Assembly (NCBI RefSeq): GCF_954871325.1
Contig: NC_088779.1
Location: 1,257,121 to 1,321,120, forward strand
DNA length: 64,000 nt
Source: Gordionus sp. m RMFG-2023
Lineage: Eukaryota > Nematomorpha > Gordioida > Chordodea > Parachordodidae
Direction: 5' to 3'
Positions within the stretch are counted from its first letter, which is position 1. Each line of letters opens with the position of its first letter. The notes below the pieces were generated by a model. It saw only the letters and a list, made by a program, of their open reading frames with translations, was not told where the DNA came from and searched no databases. Below, one piece after another: positions 1-12,700 of this stretch. The translations under genes were made by a program, and so were the position numbers.

Positions 1-2253
1 AGATGATGAAATCATCTTTGTGTCTTTTGTGTTACATATATATTAATGCTAGTAAAAAAATTTTAATTAAACTTTTTTTAAATATAAAAACGGAAAAGAA
101 TATAGGAATATTTTAGTTATCTGTTGATATTTTTTTTGAAAAATAATATCGGAGTTTAATATTAAAAAAATGTAATTAAAAATTACGAAAAATGTCAATT
201 TTGAAATATAGGGAACAGCTGACATTAAATACTCGCACTTTAAATAAATATGAGAATTTCTATTTAAAAAAATGATTTTTATATAAAAGGAATGTTACTT
301 GTAAGACACAATTCAAATTTTAGCGCCAAAATAATTTACACGGTAAAATAGGTCAGAAAATTCACTATGTGACTGATTAGTAGTCATATGTGATAAAGGG
401 TAAGTTAATTTTTATAAAAAAAATTTAATTCCAGCATTTGCAGTTTAGTCAAACACCACAAAATATTATATAACTTTTTTTATTTAAGTATCTATTTTTT
501 TCTAACAGTTCCTTATTTAAACGTGTTCTATTATAATACTCATTTAGCAAAGTTGCAAAGCTAAGTAATCTTTCTAAAGGTTCTGGTCAAGACAAAAGTA
601 TACTTTAGACTTTTTTCAACAAAATTTACGATTAAATCATTAGGCCACTTGATGACTTATCTTGGGTGACTGAAAAAAAATCTGGTAAAGTTTTGCTGAA
701 TATTTGCTTTTGATGCTTTAGCAAAAAAAAAAAATTAATTATAAAATTATGTTAACATAAGTTAGAAGGATGTTTTATCTAAAACAGGATTAGGTACAAG
801 AAGTCATATGTTTTCGGGCATTACTGATGGTTTGATTGTGTAGTCCTTAGCTATTTGATTAGCAGACTGCACAAGCAGCGCTTTGTGGTTCTATCATTTT
901 TATGAGCTATTTTTTTAAAAAAAAGTATTGAATCTAGATATCTTCTACTGAATGTAAGATTGTATTTGAAAAATAAGTATCGGAGTTATAGTTAGAGTCT
1001 GTTACAGATTCATAATCACTCATTATTTTCCGCTAAAAAATATGTGAATGAAATATTACAATTATAAATAGGTTTTAAATATAAAAAAATGTGAATGAAT
1101 TACTGCAATCATAAGCGTTTTTTTTTCATAAAAATTAGAAAAGGAATTATAAATGTAATTATGAATTATAACTGCTAATTCTTAATTACATGTCTGAAAT
1201 TAATTAATCTTAATTGATAACTTCTTTTTTTATAAAGTAGAATTGATAATTTATTAACTATAAAAAAGGAATTATAGTAATTAATTACATTAGTTAAGAA
1301 ATAAAATAGTCACGTGAATTCCGACCATATTAGAAGTGGATTGTAAAGCAAATATATAAGGAGCATTGCTACAAACATGTGCCAATCTTACGGTCAGTGC
1401 AGACTCTCAACCACTTTATGATATAAGAGTTTGATAAACAGGTAGCTAAATATGTATTAATATTTAGTTTAATACAGAATCCTAATGAATCATGATGACT
1501 GCGAAGATTAAAGATGTTGTCTAAACTAAGAAGAAATTAATTTTTAAAAAAATCTTATATTTTAACTTTGTCTATTAAGGTAGGTAGACAGGACATTGTC
1601 AAAATGTGTTAAAATATTTTTTTAAGCATGGATATTATACACTATAAATATTATTAGATTTGAATATATGAATAATTTTTTAGGGTTTAAACTCTAAAAC
1701 TTTCCTCGTGGATAACAAACTTTTATTATGCCATTTTTTTTTGTCAAATTTAATATTATTTAATATAATCTACAATCCTCTTCAGTGAGTAGATAAGATC
1801 TGATACTATAGTCCGAAGCCGAACCATATCACTATTTTATATAATTAGTCATTTTTTAAAATAAAAAAATATTTATAATCTGCAAACATGGGTGTTTCGT
1901 TTCCGTTTTTCGGAACTGTTAAAGGTACGATGCTGTACTGAAAAGTTTGTATAGAATGTTATCACCAATCAATTAATTCTAGTGTTGTGAAAAAGCCGAG
2001 TTTACCCGACTCCGACTCTCAGAGTCTGTAGTCGTTAGTGGAATTAGCCAACTAACTCAAGTCGTGAACTCAAGTCGACACGAGTCGAGAACACGAGTTT
2101 TTAGCTTGAGTCGACTAGAGGACGAATATTTTAAATTAGTATTGTAGATAAAAAGAATCATTTAAATAAATTTTTTTATGGAGATACTTTTTTTTAAAAT
2201 TTAAGTAATTAGTATCGAAAAATAGGTACATTTTCATATCAACAACAGCAAAC
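1..2253. other. Left-edge region, no readable gene
   Basis: AT-rich sequence without a supportable exon on either strand. The next EXOC3 exon (expected to encode a Cys-Phe-Pro-Pro-His-Tyr type motif after the exon at 2254-2359) was looked for on the minus strand and not found, so it probably lies left of the window. A TAGTGTTG end like that of the hAT MITEs described below occurs at 1980, followed by a stretch rich in CGAGTC and GACTCG words to about 2120; a matching right end is not visible. Confidence 0.5.
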
Positions 2254-5200
2254 CTTGATAACTCTCAAGTCGTCGAGATATTTGAGTCTGATCATTTCCA
2301 GATGTTTGACCAACCAGACATTGCTAACTATCCTGTCTTCGGATTGGGTACCTTCTAGACTGTTGAGATATTGTTTTTATTATTTATTTATTTTTTAAAA
2401 AAAATTAATGTTAATTACTTAATCTTCCTGTAAAGAAAGAAAACAAGAGGCTCGAACGGGCTCATCCGAGTTCATTTGACGGAGCTCGGTTCGGTCGGAC
2501 ACGACCTTTTCTCGAATTCGGTTTTTAAAATTATTTCGAACAGGAAATCGATAGGATCGGATCGGAACTTAAATCGAAAATAAAATCCAAAGGATCTATT
2601 TAAAATAAAATTATCGGATCTAGGGATCTTTAAAAAAAACTCCCTGTGTCAGATAATTGGTTCAAAAATAATTTAGTAATAAATAACATTATATCGATGG
2701 TTGTCTTCATCCCTCCCCTCCAACCCCGCCCTTTATAATAAACGAGCAAGTATACCTATTCCGTATAGACGCGGTTAGAACCTCGAAAAATTTCCGTTTC
2801 AGGTCTTTGGGCCGGCCGGGCGGGTTAAAACCGGTAAATTCGGTTCGATTACGAATGTGGAAATCGTTCTTTTCCTCCCTCTCGATTATTCGGACCATGG
2901 TAACGACCAGAGTGGGTTCCTTCCGAGTGCTGGGGATTAGCCTATCACCTATGAGCAAAAGTTGCTTCGTCAGACGAGCGTTAAGGTCTTGTAGGTCTTC
3001 GTAATACCTATGAATCATCTGATATTAAAGTATTAAGTTTTTTATAATACCTGCCTCTATTACTCTAAAAAATATATAAATTATTGTGGAATTAATAGGG
3101 AACAAGAACCGAAAAGTGAGACCAAATACAAGCTTGAAAGTTCCAAATGATTGTTTGAAAAAATGGCACAAAAATGGAGAAAGGCGATTTGAAGGAAAAA
3201 AATGGCCGAACCGGGTACATATGGAAAAAGGGCTACTACAAAACTGCCAATGAGAAGTTAACGGAAGACAAAAAAAATTTCAACGCGCCAACGCTGGCGA
3301 TATCCTGATTATAGGAAGCGATATTTTTGCAACACTTATAATTTTTTAAATTTGCTATCTTCTGAGTCTGATATTACACCGATGGTTTTAGCTCTAATAA
3401 CGTTTCTAAAAAAAATTTAATATAAATTTATGGGGAATGAATCGACAACTCGAGCTAAATAATTTCGATGATAATTTATATTAGTTTTTTTTACATATAT
3501 TTTCTAAATTATGAATGACATCAAAGAGTAACAACAAAATTGTCTCAATTCATGGAGTAGGCATTCCAATTCATGGAGTAGGCATTCCAATTCATGGAGT
3601 AAGCATTCCAAATATGATGAAATAATTCATTTCCGGCAAAATCAGATTTTGAAATTTTTTTTAAATGACGCGCTCAAAAAATGAAACAAAGTTGTAAATA
3701 TAACACATTGATTTTGCAGCAAACATAAAACAATCGATTTTCCTTTAGAAAAATTTTAAAAAAACCGAAAATTTCTAAGTCTAAAGAGAGACCACTGAAA
3801 AAGAAACCCTGAAAACCAAACCCGTTTAAAATAGTGAATGGTCACTGTCGGTTTCAGCGATTTACGCGAATAAGCACTGTGCCGTGGAAAGTTATCAACA
3901 TTATACGTACATTTTATACATCTTAGAGAAACTTTCATGAATATTCAAAGGAACGTTAACTTTCATGTACAACAATTTCATCCATCAACTTTATTACTGG
4001 AAAAATAGGCAGTAGTTCTGTCATGGCCTTTATAACATTACTTACGACCGTTTTATGGATGAGATAACATTGTCGTTTATGATTATATTTTAGAAGGGGA
4101 TAACGCTTCTTTTTAAGGCGATTTTTAAAAACGGCTAACTCAATATTTTATCCAGAAAAATATTACGCAAGACTAAGCATTTTGCTCATTGAAGGAACAA
4201 AGGTTTAGACACATATTATCGAAATCTCAAGCCTTAGGCAATATTTTTCTGGCTAAAATATTCAGTTAGCCGTTCAATATCGCTATACCCATATACGTCA
4301 GCTGTTAGCTGGCTGTCGAGATGTTCGAGCTCGCCAAATATGACGCCATTTATTAGTATTAAGTTGAGGCGCAGCCGATTTACGTATTAGGGTCCATTTT
4401 AAATTTCTTTTTTTTAAATTCAATTATTTTTACATTTATATTTTAATTTGCATCTTAAAAGAAGTATTAATATAAAATGAAAGAGTTATTATTAACCATT
4501 AAAAATGTTAAAATTATATCACAACTAGATGACAAAATTAATTGCGCTCTAAAGAATTTTCTGGAGCAACAGGAAAAATGAGAATTGTAAAAAGAGTTTT
4601 GAAGACATTATTTTAAACATTCAAACCTCTTATTTACTTTTCTTCAAAAATTTAAAGATATAGTCAAACTTCTTTTTTCATAAAAAGGGTCTACTTTAAA
4701 TATTCTGCGCTTACTGCCTCATGAGTAAAATAAAATTTAATTATAACTCGAAGATTACTTTACTAAAAGAAAATACATGATTAACAAAATAAATAACAAT
4801 AAATTATTTTAGGTGTTGGCTTCTTTATTAGACCATCGAATTCAAAAATTAAGGATAGAACAAAATTATAGGTCGACTGAATTTAGTATAAAACATCTTA
4901 AGGTTCTTAGAGTAAGATGATAGATATTTTTATAAAGAAACCTTGATATATTTGACAAAAAATATTGAGAAAATTAAAAATTCTATAGATTTCAGCTATT
5001 AATCGCAAATTTTTTCATTAATACAGAAAATCATGTAATTATTGGAGTTTAAATTTAGTAATCTCTCTATAAAGGAAAATCGAATATCATTTTATAATGG
5101 TTTTGCTTAAAAAAGATTAATATAATATAATAAGGTAAAAATTTTAACAAACATTTATGTCAATGGGATTTGGAGTTGGTTGACTGTGCAATTCCCATAG

Positions 5201-6093
5201 TAAATCATCACGTGATCTTTCTAGATCTTGAATACTAGAGTTTAAAAAAAGGAAGATCATCCTTATATATATTTATATCATCTTAAACTATTTTATAATT
5301 TAATATATTTATAATAAAATATAATTAATAATGAATTAATATATTTTTAATAAATTTAAAGTATACCATTGATGAGCATGTAACAAATTACCATCATTCA
5401 GATAAATATTTGCCTTTTTAATTATTTCAGGAACATTGAAAATATGTTTTAAATTTTCTACTGCAGATGCAAACTTAATAATTATATAAACAATGTATGA
5501 ACTAAATTTGATACCTGATTATGCTTATGACTTTCATCTTTAATATCTTTTAGCTTTATGACCAATGGTGCTACATCTTTATAGGTTTCTTTGATACCTT
5601 TAATTCTATCATTTTATATTGTATTTAAAATTTAATATTTATAAACCTTTCCTTAATACTTTTAATATCTTTCAAGGCATCCTGGAGTTGTGTTAACCCT
5701 TTACTAACACCTTCTAAATATGATTGTATCATTGATTTCAACAATGCTTCAACCATAACCTAATAAAATACATATATATTACTTGATTGAAAATTAATGC
5801 CTACCTTTTTTCTATGAATACGCTTAGTGTGTTGTTCAATTTTATCCAATTGATCTGGTCTCTTTTAATATAACGCGAAATTCATTATTAAATATTTCAA
5901 TAATTAAATTAACTTGTAAAATATGAGCCACATATTTAATTGCAGAATTCTTTGCTTCATTTTGTAATGTATCATTGTTAAAAAAAACTTTTAATTTTGT
6001 AGTAGATGGAGGAGTTGTGACCTTTTTCTTTTCTAATTTAGGAGATAATTGGGCTGCTAACATATAGATATTTTCAGGCCTGGCAAATGCCAT
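2254..6093 (-). CDS. Exocyst complex component 3 (Sec6), N-terminal exons; gene continues past window edge
   Basis: EXOC3/Sec6 is a subunit of the exocyst, the complex that tethers secretory vesicles to the plasma membrane. Exons on the minus strand: 6093-5914, 5861-5805, 5759-5660, 5597-5515, 5473-5367, 5234-5153, 3018-2756, 2359-2254; together 978 nt, 326 codons, in phase throughout, all junctions GT..AG. Start is the ATG at 6093. The product shows family landmarks in the right order: RPDQLDKIEQ (exon 2), ASAVENLKHIF (exon 5), DLERSRDDL (exon 6), VRIIEREEK and FNPPGRPKDLK (exon 7), WLVKHLEMIRLKYLDDL (exon 8). These match vertebrate Sec6 RPDQLDKVEQ, AAAVENLKNIF, VRIIEREEK, FVPPGRPKNWK and WLVRHLEIIRKYVLDDL. 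Introns are 52, 45, 62, 41, 132, 2134 and 396 nt. The exon 3 donor has an alternative 13 nt downstream (5647) that would break the frame. The remaining ~55% of the ~745-residue family length is not in the window. Confidence 0.95.
3546..3608. repeat. 21-bp tandem repeat, three copies
   Basis: Three head-to-tail copies of CAATTCATGGAGTAGGCATTC start at 3546, 3567 and 3588; the third differs by one base. It sits at the edge of a dispersed repeat. Confidence 0.95.
3600..3690 (-). repeat. Dispersed repeat, partner at 29468-29556
   Basis: Read on the minus strand this segment resembles 29468-29556 on the plus strand: both contain CATTTTTTGAGCG, then an AT spacer, then AATCTGATTTT(G/A)CCGGAA and TTTGGAAT. 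Similarity fades beyond these limits. Family unknown. Confidence 0.6.
4117..4280. mobile_element. Truncated hAT-type MITE (TAGTGTTG family)
   Basis: The inner terminal repeat (GATTTTTAAAAACGGCTAAC) and its inverse near 4265-4275 flank a centre with ATATTACGCAAG, AAGGAACAAAGGTTTAGACA and GGCAATATTTTTCTGGCTAA. This is the same centre as the full copy at 55525-55747. Both outermost ends are missing. Confidence 0.7.
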
Positions 6094-8650
6094 AATTGTA
6101 TTTGATTTAAAACACAGTATCTTATTTATATAAGAACCATATGGTTATGGTGAATGCATGGTGTTACAGCAATCTATACTTAAAAAATGCGAATATAAAT
6201 TTTGAAAATGTCGAGTTGTTGGGTTCGATTTTCTGGTGCAAGGAATATAAAATGTAACTAGCTTTTAAGAATTTGTGTGAGCCTCATTACAATTATTTTG
6301 TATGAATATAATACGAAGGAACATATAATGTTTTATTCATTTAGGATAAATCTGAATTCATTGAATGTTATATATTATATCTTTAAGAATACATCTGATA
6401 TCTTTATATAAAACAAAAAGTCTCTCAGCACTAATCTCAAGTAAACTATATTGTATACCTATTTTGGAAAAGCAGAGTAGGAAGTTAAAATTTTTTTTTA
6501 ATTTCTAACAGCTTATTTCCTAAGATATGCCATATTTAAAAACTCGTAAATTAATAAACTTTATTTAATTTTAAAATTCTAAAGATTTAATTTAGCTAAA
6601 ACCGTTAAAATTTTAAACTCTATAATAGCCCTTTAATATGATACTGAAGGTACCAAAAACCGGAAATAGAAAACTGGAAATATATATAATAAAACTGCTA
6701 TTTTTCCACTCAATTTTTTAATAGACATTATATTTTCTTATATTTGGACAAAATCCTAGATGGGGACGAACAATAGTCCGAGAGTTTTTGCACCTTAAAC
6801 ATTGACGTATGGAAAATCGAATATAAATATCATTTATATTTTATTTTTTCTAATTTTTAATATAAAAAAAATTTTAATATTTAGACATGTAAAAAAGATG
6901 AGTGGACATTGGAATTTTTTTTATGAGCCTCATTATCACTCTATTGATCCTTTTCAATGTGGGAGCGCTTTCATACCTCCTAGTACCGACTCTACTCGCT
7001 TAAATTTCAACTCTCTCAATGCCTCGACAAAAATATTGAAATGCTTCTTAGGTTTCTTTAAGGCACTTAATATTGATACCCAATATTTCTCGCATCCATC
7101 AATATCCACCATTTTACCAACTATACCGTTTTTTTTTCTATCTAGGTCGGATACTATTATCATGATAAAACAAGCCTTACCCCCGTTTTCATATAAATTT
7201 GCAAATGTTTGTATTCATGAATGTTGATCCTTATCTAGACTGCAATGTTGGCACACAGATTTTATCTATGATTTCTTCGACATTTTTACAACTATTCTAG
7301 TAGACAGACCATTAATTAACCTCCTCAAAATTCATCTGGAAAATGGATTCACAATTAATATATAACCCATCTAATATAACTCAAAAAAAAATTTCCTAAC
7401 AACCTGCCCTATATATTGATGCCACAATCGTGTAAAAATTGTATCATGTATTCTGGCTATATTATTTTCCAATCCTTTCTGAACACACACACTAGCGTGA
7501 TTTAATTTTTATTTAAATTTTTAGAAACTGAGCCCAACGCCTAAAATGTCAATATCTTTTTCAAATGTAATGTTATATAAATGTAGAATTTTTTTTAATA
7601 TGTCAAAAATATAAACTTTTTTCATAATTTTTTTATAGCCAGGGGGCGCTTTATAACATAAAAGATAGAGAAGCTACTCTATAATGTATGTTTTCAAATA
7701 TAGTTATAATAAATTTTTTTATTTGTTTCAATAATATGTTAATTAATATTATTCTTTATCAAGTAACTATAACATAAATATATTCATAAAATGCTGATTA
7801 GATTCAATTGTACATGTCTTATAAATAAAAGATTCAATAATAATTATATTTTATTTTTTCTGTACCAATTATTTATAAATTTAATAAAATATTATAAAAA
7901 TGTACATTATGAATAAAATTTTACCTTTATATCAATTTTCAACATCAATTACATTGCTTTTTTCCCTGTATTCATTTGGCAATTTTTATAATATGAAAAT
8001 ATTTATTTTGTGAGAAAGATAAACATTGGGTATTGGATTGATATTTTCTTTATCCCTTGAATTTTCAAATAGACATATAGGCAATAATGTCATTCTTTTT
8101 ACATTGAAGGCGTTAATGATTTAAAACAATCACCATATCATTCTCATTATATATATTGGGATGACTTGTGAGGTTAAAAATTATATTAATTTATATCTAT
8201 ATCATATATATACCCTTATTTCTTCTAACTGTTACCATTTTATCCATTTGTTTTCTCATATTGAGAAACTGTTATCTGCAGCCTTCAGCAAATAAAATAG
8301 TCTGCAACTAATGTCTATACTATTTTTTATAGTAATAACTTGTACCAGCTGTCAAATAAACATCAGTGTTTTTTCTCTATAAACAATTATTATAATAATT
8401 TCTTGGAATAATAATTTTTATTACCTGGTGTGGTGACTATTATTATACTGATTTATCTTATGTTTTATTTTTGTTTATTTTAAATTAAGGACATATTTAT
8501 TTCAAAATCAAAATTTAACTTTGGATGTTTCTGCATGTAAGAGAAAGAAAGCATACAAATAATAGAATTTACTATTCTTATTTGATTTGTCCAATTAAAA
8601 AGTATTCTATTCGTTTAAAATCTGAATATGAATAAATCTGTAATCGATAG
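6094..8650. other. EXOC3-USP intergenic region
   Basis: Mostly AT-rich DNA. A segment at about 6725-6800 is similar to 60405-60490 (shared words ACAAAATCC and TTAAA-ATTGA with the same spacing). The minus strand at 6954-7290 has a coding-like look: a 69-codon open frame with Trp, Cys and charged residues spread evenly, preceded by fragments with Cys-x2-Cys spacing. I could not assign it; a decayed transposase is possible. The rest shows nothing I can name. Confidence 0.4.
6121..6133 (-). promoter_or_regulatory. Possible TATA-like box upstream of EXOC3
   Basis: On the minus strand TTATATAAATAAG lies about 30-40 bp before the EXOC3 start codon. In such AT-rich DNA this could be chance; no transcription start is known. 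Confidence 0.25.
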
Positions 8651-8658
8651 CTACCACC

Positions 8659-8877
8659 TAGTGTTGTTAAAGAGCCCTATTCGGATCAAATGGTCCGATT
8701 AAGCATATAACCAAAATAACATTATGTAAGCCTAAAGATTTAGCACACAGCTCTGGCAGAGATGTTTTGACATCTATTCGCCAAATCTCGATGCATACAC
8801 AATATTATTATTAGCTAAAATCTTCATCGGGTCGTTTTGAAAAATCGGCCTAGATCGACGGCTTTTTAACAACACAA
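8659..8877. mobile_element. hAT-type MITE, intact ends and 8-bp target duplication
   Basis: A 219-bp non-coding element running from TAGTGTTGTTAAA to TTTTTAACAACACAA, with imperfect inverted ends. It is flanked on both sides by the direct 8-bp repeat CTACCACC (8651-8658 and 8878-8885). TAGTG-type ends and an 8-bp duplication are the hAT superfamily signature. The centre differs from the 55525 copy, so it is a second subfamily, shared with 44514-44715. Confidence 0.9.
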
Positions 8878-8885
8878 CTACCACC

Positions 8886-9720
8886 CGAGTATAATTAGCA
8901 AGGCAATTTAAAGGGTTGAAAGAAGATAATTAATTTTTTTTTAAAATAAATAATTTATTTCGTTATGGTAAATGTGTATACCATGATAAACTTATTTCTA
9001 AAAAAAAAAAAAATTTTTTTTTATATATATGTAAATATATATATAATATTTATATATATATAAAACATATTGGCATGATTTAGTTTCTCTTTTCGAAATA
9101 TAATAAATAATATCTTAAAAAGGATTGAAAAAATTAATTATATATATATAAATTTCTTTTAAATTATTATTATAATAGTTAATATGACATATATTTTTCT
9201 TCTTATATTATTATTATTTATAATATTTAATTTTAAAAAAATAATAATATAAGGGTGTTCAAAAAAAAAATATTTTTCTTTCGTTTTTATAATTAATGGC
9301 AACATTATTTATTTTTCTTAAAAAAATTATATTCATGAAAATTATTGGCATTATTTTATTGTCATTTATCTCCCCCAAAAAAATATATAATTATATTTAA
9401 AAAGGAGGGAAAAAAATGAGATGTAAAAGATTGTTTTATTAAGAGTTTTGCCATTTAACACAAAAAAAGATATGGGTTTGGATTTTTTTAGGTAATCAAT
9501 AATTTCCCATTTGTGTAATATTAGGGGCAGAAGGAGCTTGTCAGAGGGGGGCTAATTGACTATAAATTAAACGATTAACGACGATGGTATTATATGGATA
9601 TCACAGTAAATGATTTTTGTTTTTTTTAATAATAATCAATTTTACAACAAATTTTACGTTCCCATATGATATTGTGGTTTTGTGTGTATATATATATATA
9701 TATAAAAATGAAGTTTTTTA
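8886..9720. other. USP12/46 3' flank
   Basis: Very AT-rich; contains poly-A/T and TA runs (about 9000-9070 and 9690-9705). On the minus strand AATAAA (9435-9440), about 280 bp past the stop codon, is a candidate polyadenylation signal. Confidence 0.4.
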
Positions 9721-12700
9721 TCATAAAGAGCGCCATTCTAAAGCTTGATAAAATAATATGTAAGCCGTATCGGACGATTTCTGGTGGTCGGACGAAACGC
9801 CAAAATAATCTTGGATAGATGATTCGTCGATGGTCTTAAATAATAATTTTTTTTAAAAAATAAAATAAACTATTGAGGAAAAGTTATTAATCGAAAGATG
9901 CATTCAATTTATGATATTAAACATCTGTTTCCTTTGCAGAATAAAACTTACGGGTATCCGTCATTTAGGAGTAAATTATAATTCCTTTCCCCTACTTGAA
10001 CCTGTCAAATCACCCAGACTCTATATTATATCATTTTTCAAGATAAACTACCATTTCCTCCAATACCAACTTATAAAACTCGGACCTGAAGTGGATCCGC
10101 GAGAAGAAGAATAAAAAAATAGTCTGAATCTGATTGGTTTAAACATTTAAAAAAAAAATTTCAACCTATCCTATCACAGATAAATATTAATCTATCTATA
10201 CTATTTATATTATATATTTTTTTAGAAATTTTAACCTCCACAACGTCGTCGTCGAATAATAACCAATTACCGAGCGATTTGACGATGCTAATGTAATGAC
10301 CTCTGTTAAGACCAGTTCCGCAGTGCACTATAATTGCGATTAGTTCGTAAAGACGGCTGGATTCCAATTCGTCAGAAAGGACGCTAGAGTTATTGGGCTG
10401 TCGAACGATTTTGCATTTATATAAAATATTAACGTAAGGATTTTTATCATTTAAATAATTTTTTCCTAATAATCCGCCATTTATATTTTTTTTTTAAAAA
10501 AAAGGGTTCCAGTTCCTAATAATTTTCACCCGTTTCTTGGATTTGGCTCAATTTTCTAGGTTTCCGGTTTCAGACTCTGTCAAATTCCAAAAATTTATTA
10601 CCTTAACGTTCCCAATTAACCTAGTTAAAATATTAAATCTAATTTCTTATTTTTAAAAAAAAAAAATTTTAAGCCATAAGTAATCCTAGTTCGACTTAAA
10701 TTCAGTCACCCACAGTCAATATTTATTTAATTCAGGCCATAGATCTATAGTATATATTAGTGGTCTGCACATTGGGCGTATTTTAAGCCCTGGAGATTTA
10801 TTAATATTAAGAGTTTTATTTCGAAAGAAAGAAAGAAGGACAATCTGTTTTTTGCTCTCCTCTCACTATGGCATATTATATATGTTGTATTGAAAATTAT
10901 GCGATAGTTATGAAATAAATAAATAAATAAGAGCCAAAACCGGCAATAAATTTTAAGCATTAGCGGGCGGGTTAAAACAAAATTTATAGATAAATAGACG
11001 TAGGACGGGTAATTTTTTTAAAAAAAAAATTTATAAATGGGTGAGCGGACGGATTAGGGCCGGAGTTTGGCTAAAAACTCGCCAATCTGCAGTATATCCG
11101 TTAAACAACAATAGCCATTGTTAGCAACTTAGCCGAACCGCTATCATGATAGGGTTTTTACCGATATAGGAAGCCTGATTTCGAGAGGGAAAATGACTTT
11201 GAAGGAGACTTTGGTAAATTTATTTGGTTGGCCCAAGGTATCCATCTTAAATCGCTTCAAGTGGAGAGCTAGGACTACGGGCAATTTCTTGATGCTAGTT
11301 CTTGTTCGGGGTTGAAATTAATATAAGAATAATTTAAAAATAATATCGTTTCGTAATCGGTTTATTTTTTTTAAGAAAGAAATATTTGGTTTCTTTCTTC
11401 ATTTATATTTTAACGCTAACTCTTTTGAGCGCATGTCCTTGCGTCCCGCAAAACGCGAACAAAACGCGAACTGGTTTTTTTTTTCGAAAACGCTCAATTA
11501 GGTCGTACTTATGATGCGTTGGTTTTTTTTTCGGGATTTATATAATGACCATTTTTGTTAAACCCTGTTTGCAACTTTTTCGTTTTATTTATTTTCGACC
11601 AAATGTACGACTCAGTATGAAAAAAAAAATTCTCATTGGTGTTATTTAAGCCATTCATTCATATTTATCTTAATCTTCTTGGGCATGCCAATACTCATAT
11701 CATAAAAAAAAAACCTTCTTTGAGCTTCCTGTTTGCAGTTGCAAGTCTTGCATTCATATTTATTTTCGCCCAAGAGCGTTTGAATATTGCTGTAAGATCG
11801 CAGGCAGCTGGTAATGGATGTGTTGGGACCGACGTCGACGGAAATGTCAAAAAATACTTCTGTCGTGCTACTGATCTGTAAAAATTGGAATAAGGAATGT
11901 TGTCATATGTAAAATCCTTAAAAAAAAATTTTTATAAAAAATGGCGATGGTTCTTAAATTTAGACACGATTCTGAGGTTTATGGACTCTGACTCCAAGCT
12001 GTACCACATTCAACGAAGTCGATTTTAAACCCGAACCCTTTATAGATTCGATAGTGGAAATTCAATGTATACAACATATAAAAAAAAATCGTATCGGTTT
12101 ACGCTTTCGCAGTTGAGGCAACGGGTCTCGTGGGCCAACTGGCCCCGGAATATTTCGTTCACGAAATTATCGTTCTTACCACTCGCTCCTTCTCTCGCGC
12201 GATCCCTCGAGCCTTTATCGCAATCTACGCCATTGCACTGGGTATTGCCAACGCTATCTATTGGTGGCGTTACCCTGTTAGCGGAACAAGAGCTGCTGTT
12301 CAAGTAAGGGGTGTCGAAAAAGCTCTTCTTGCCTCTCAGCAAGAAATTGGGCCTGCTTTTCTTCTTGACGTTATCGTTATTCGAGACGGGAGCGTTCGAT
12401 CTTACGCAGTTGCAGTGGGATAAATCGGGATCGTGGTTCGTTCTATGATTATCGAGCGAATCGTGTTTGAGGTCGATTTGATAAGCCTCCGGATTTACGG
12501 GTATACCCGAATTTACGTGGCGGTTAGGGAGTTGGGCGGACTCGAATAAAGGTAACCCGCTTTCGTTTTCGGCTGAAATACGGTATTTAATCAAATAAGA
12601 ACCGTTTATGAAGGGGAAAAAATTAAATATTCATTTTATTTTAAAAAACACTGTTCAAACTAATCAAAAAATTAGGTAAATGAGGAACATAGGATATTCC

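Larger units (their letters stand above)
3019..5152 (-). other. EXOC3 intron 6 (2134 nt)
   Basis: The largest EXOC3 intron in the window. It holds a short tandem repeat (3546-3608), a dispersed repeat also found inverted near 29.5 kb (3600-3690), and a truncated hAT-type MITE (about 4117-4280). No additional exon is needed for colinearity with Sec6. Confidence 0.7.

Noticed and set aside
2807-3004. 65-codon plus-strand ORF
   Set aside because: Antisense of the EXOC3 exon that encodes the VRIIEREEK region.
5647-5659. Alternative EXOC3 exon 3 donor (AAAG|GTTTAT)
   Set aside because: Joining it to the next acceptor shifts the frame into stops; the GTATTA donor at 5659 keeps the Sec6 frame.
11636-11881. 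81-codon plus-strand ORF
   Set aside because: It is the antisense of USP12/46 exon 8; the minus strand there gives conserved USP sequence with proper splice sites.
12065-12423. Two overlapping plus-strand ORFs
   Set aside because: Antisense shadows of USP12/46 exon 7.
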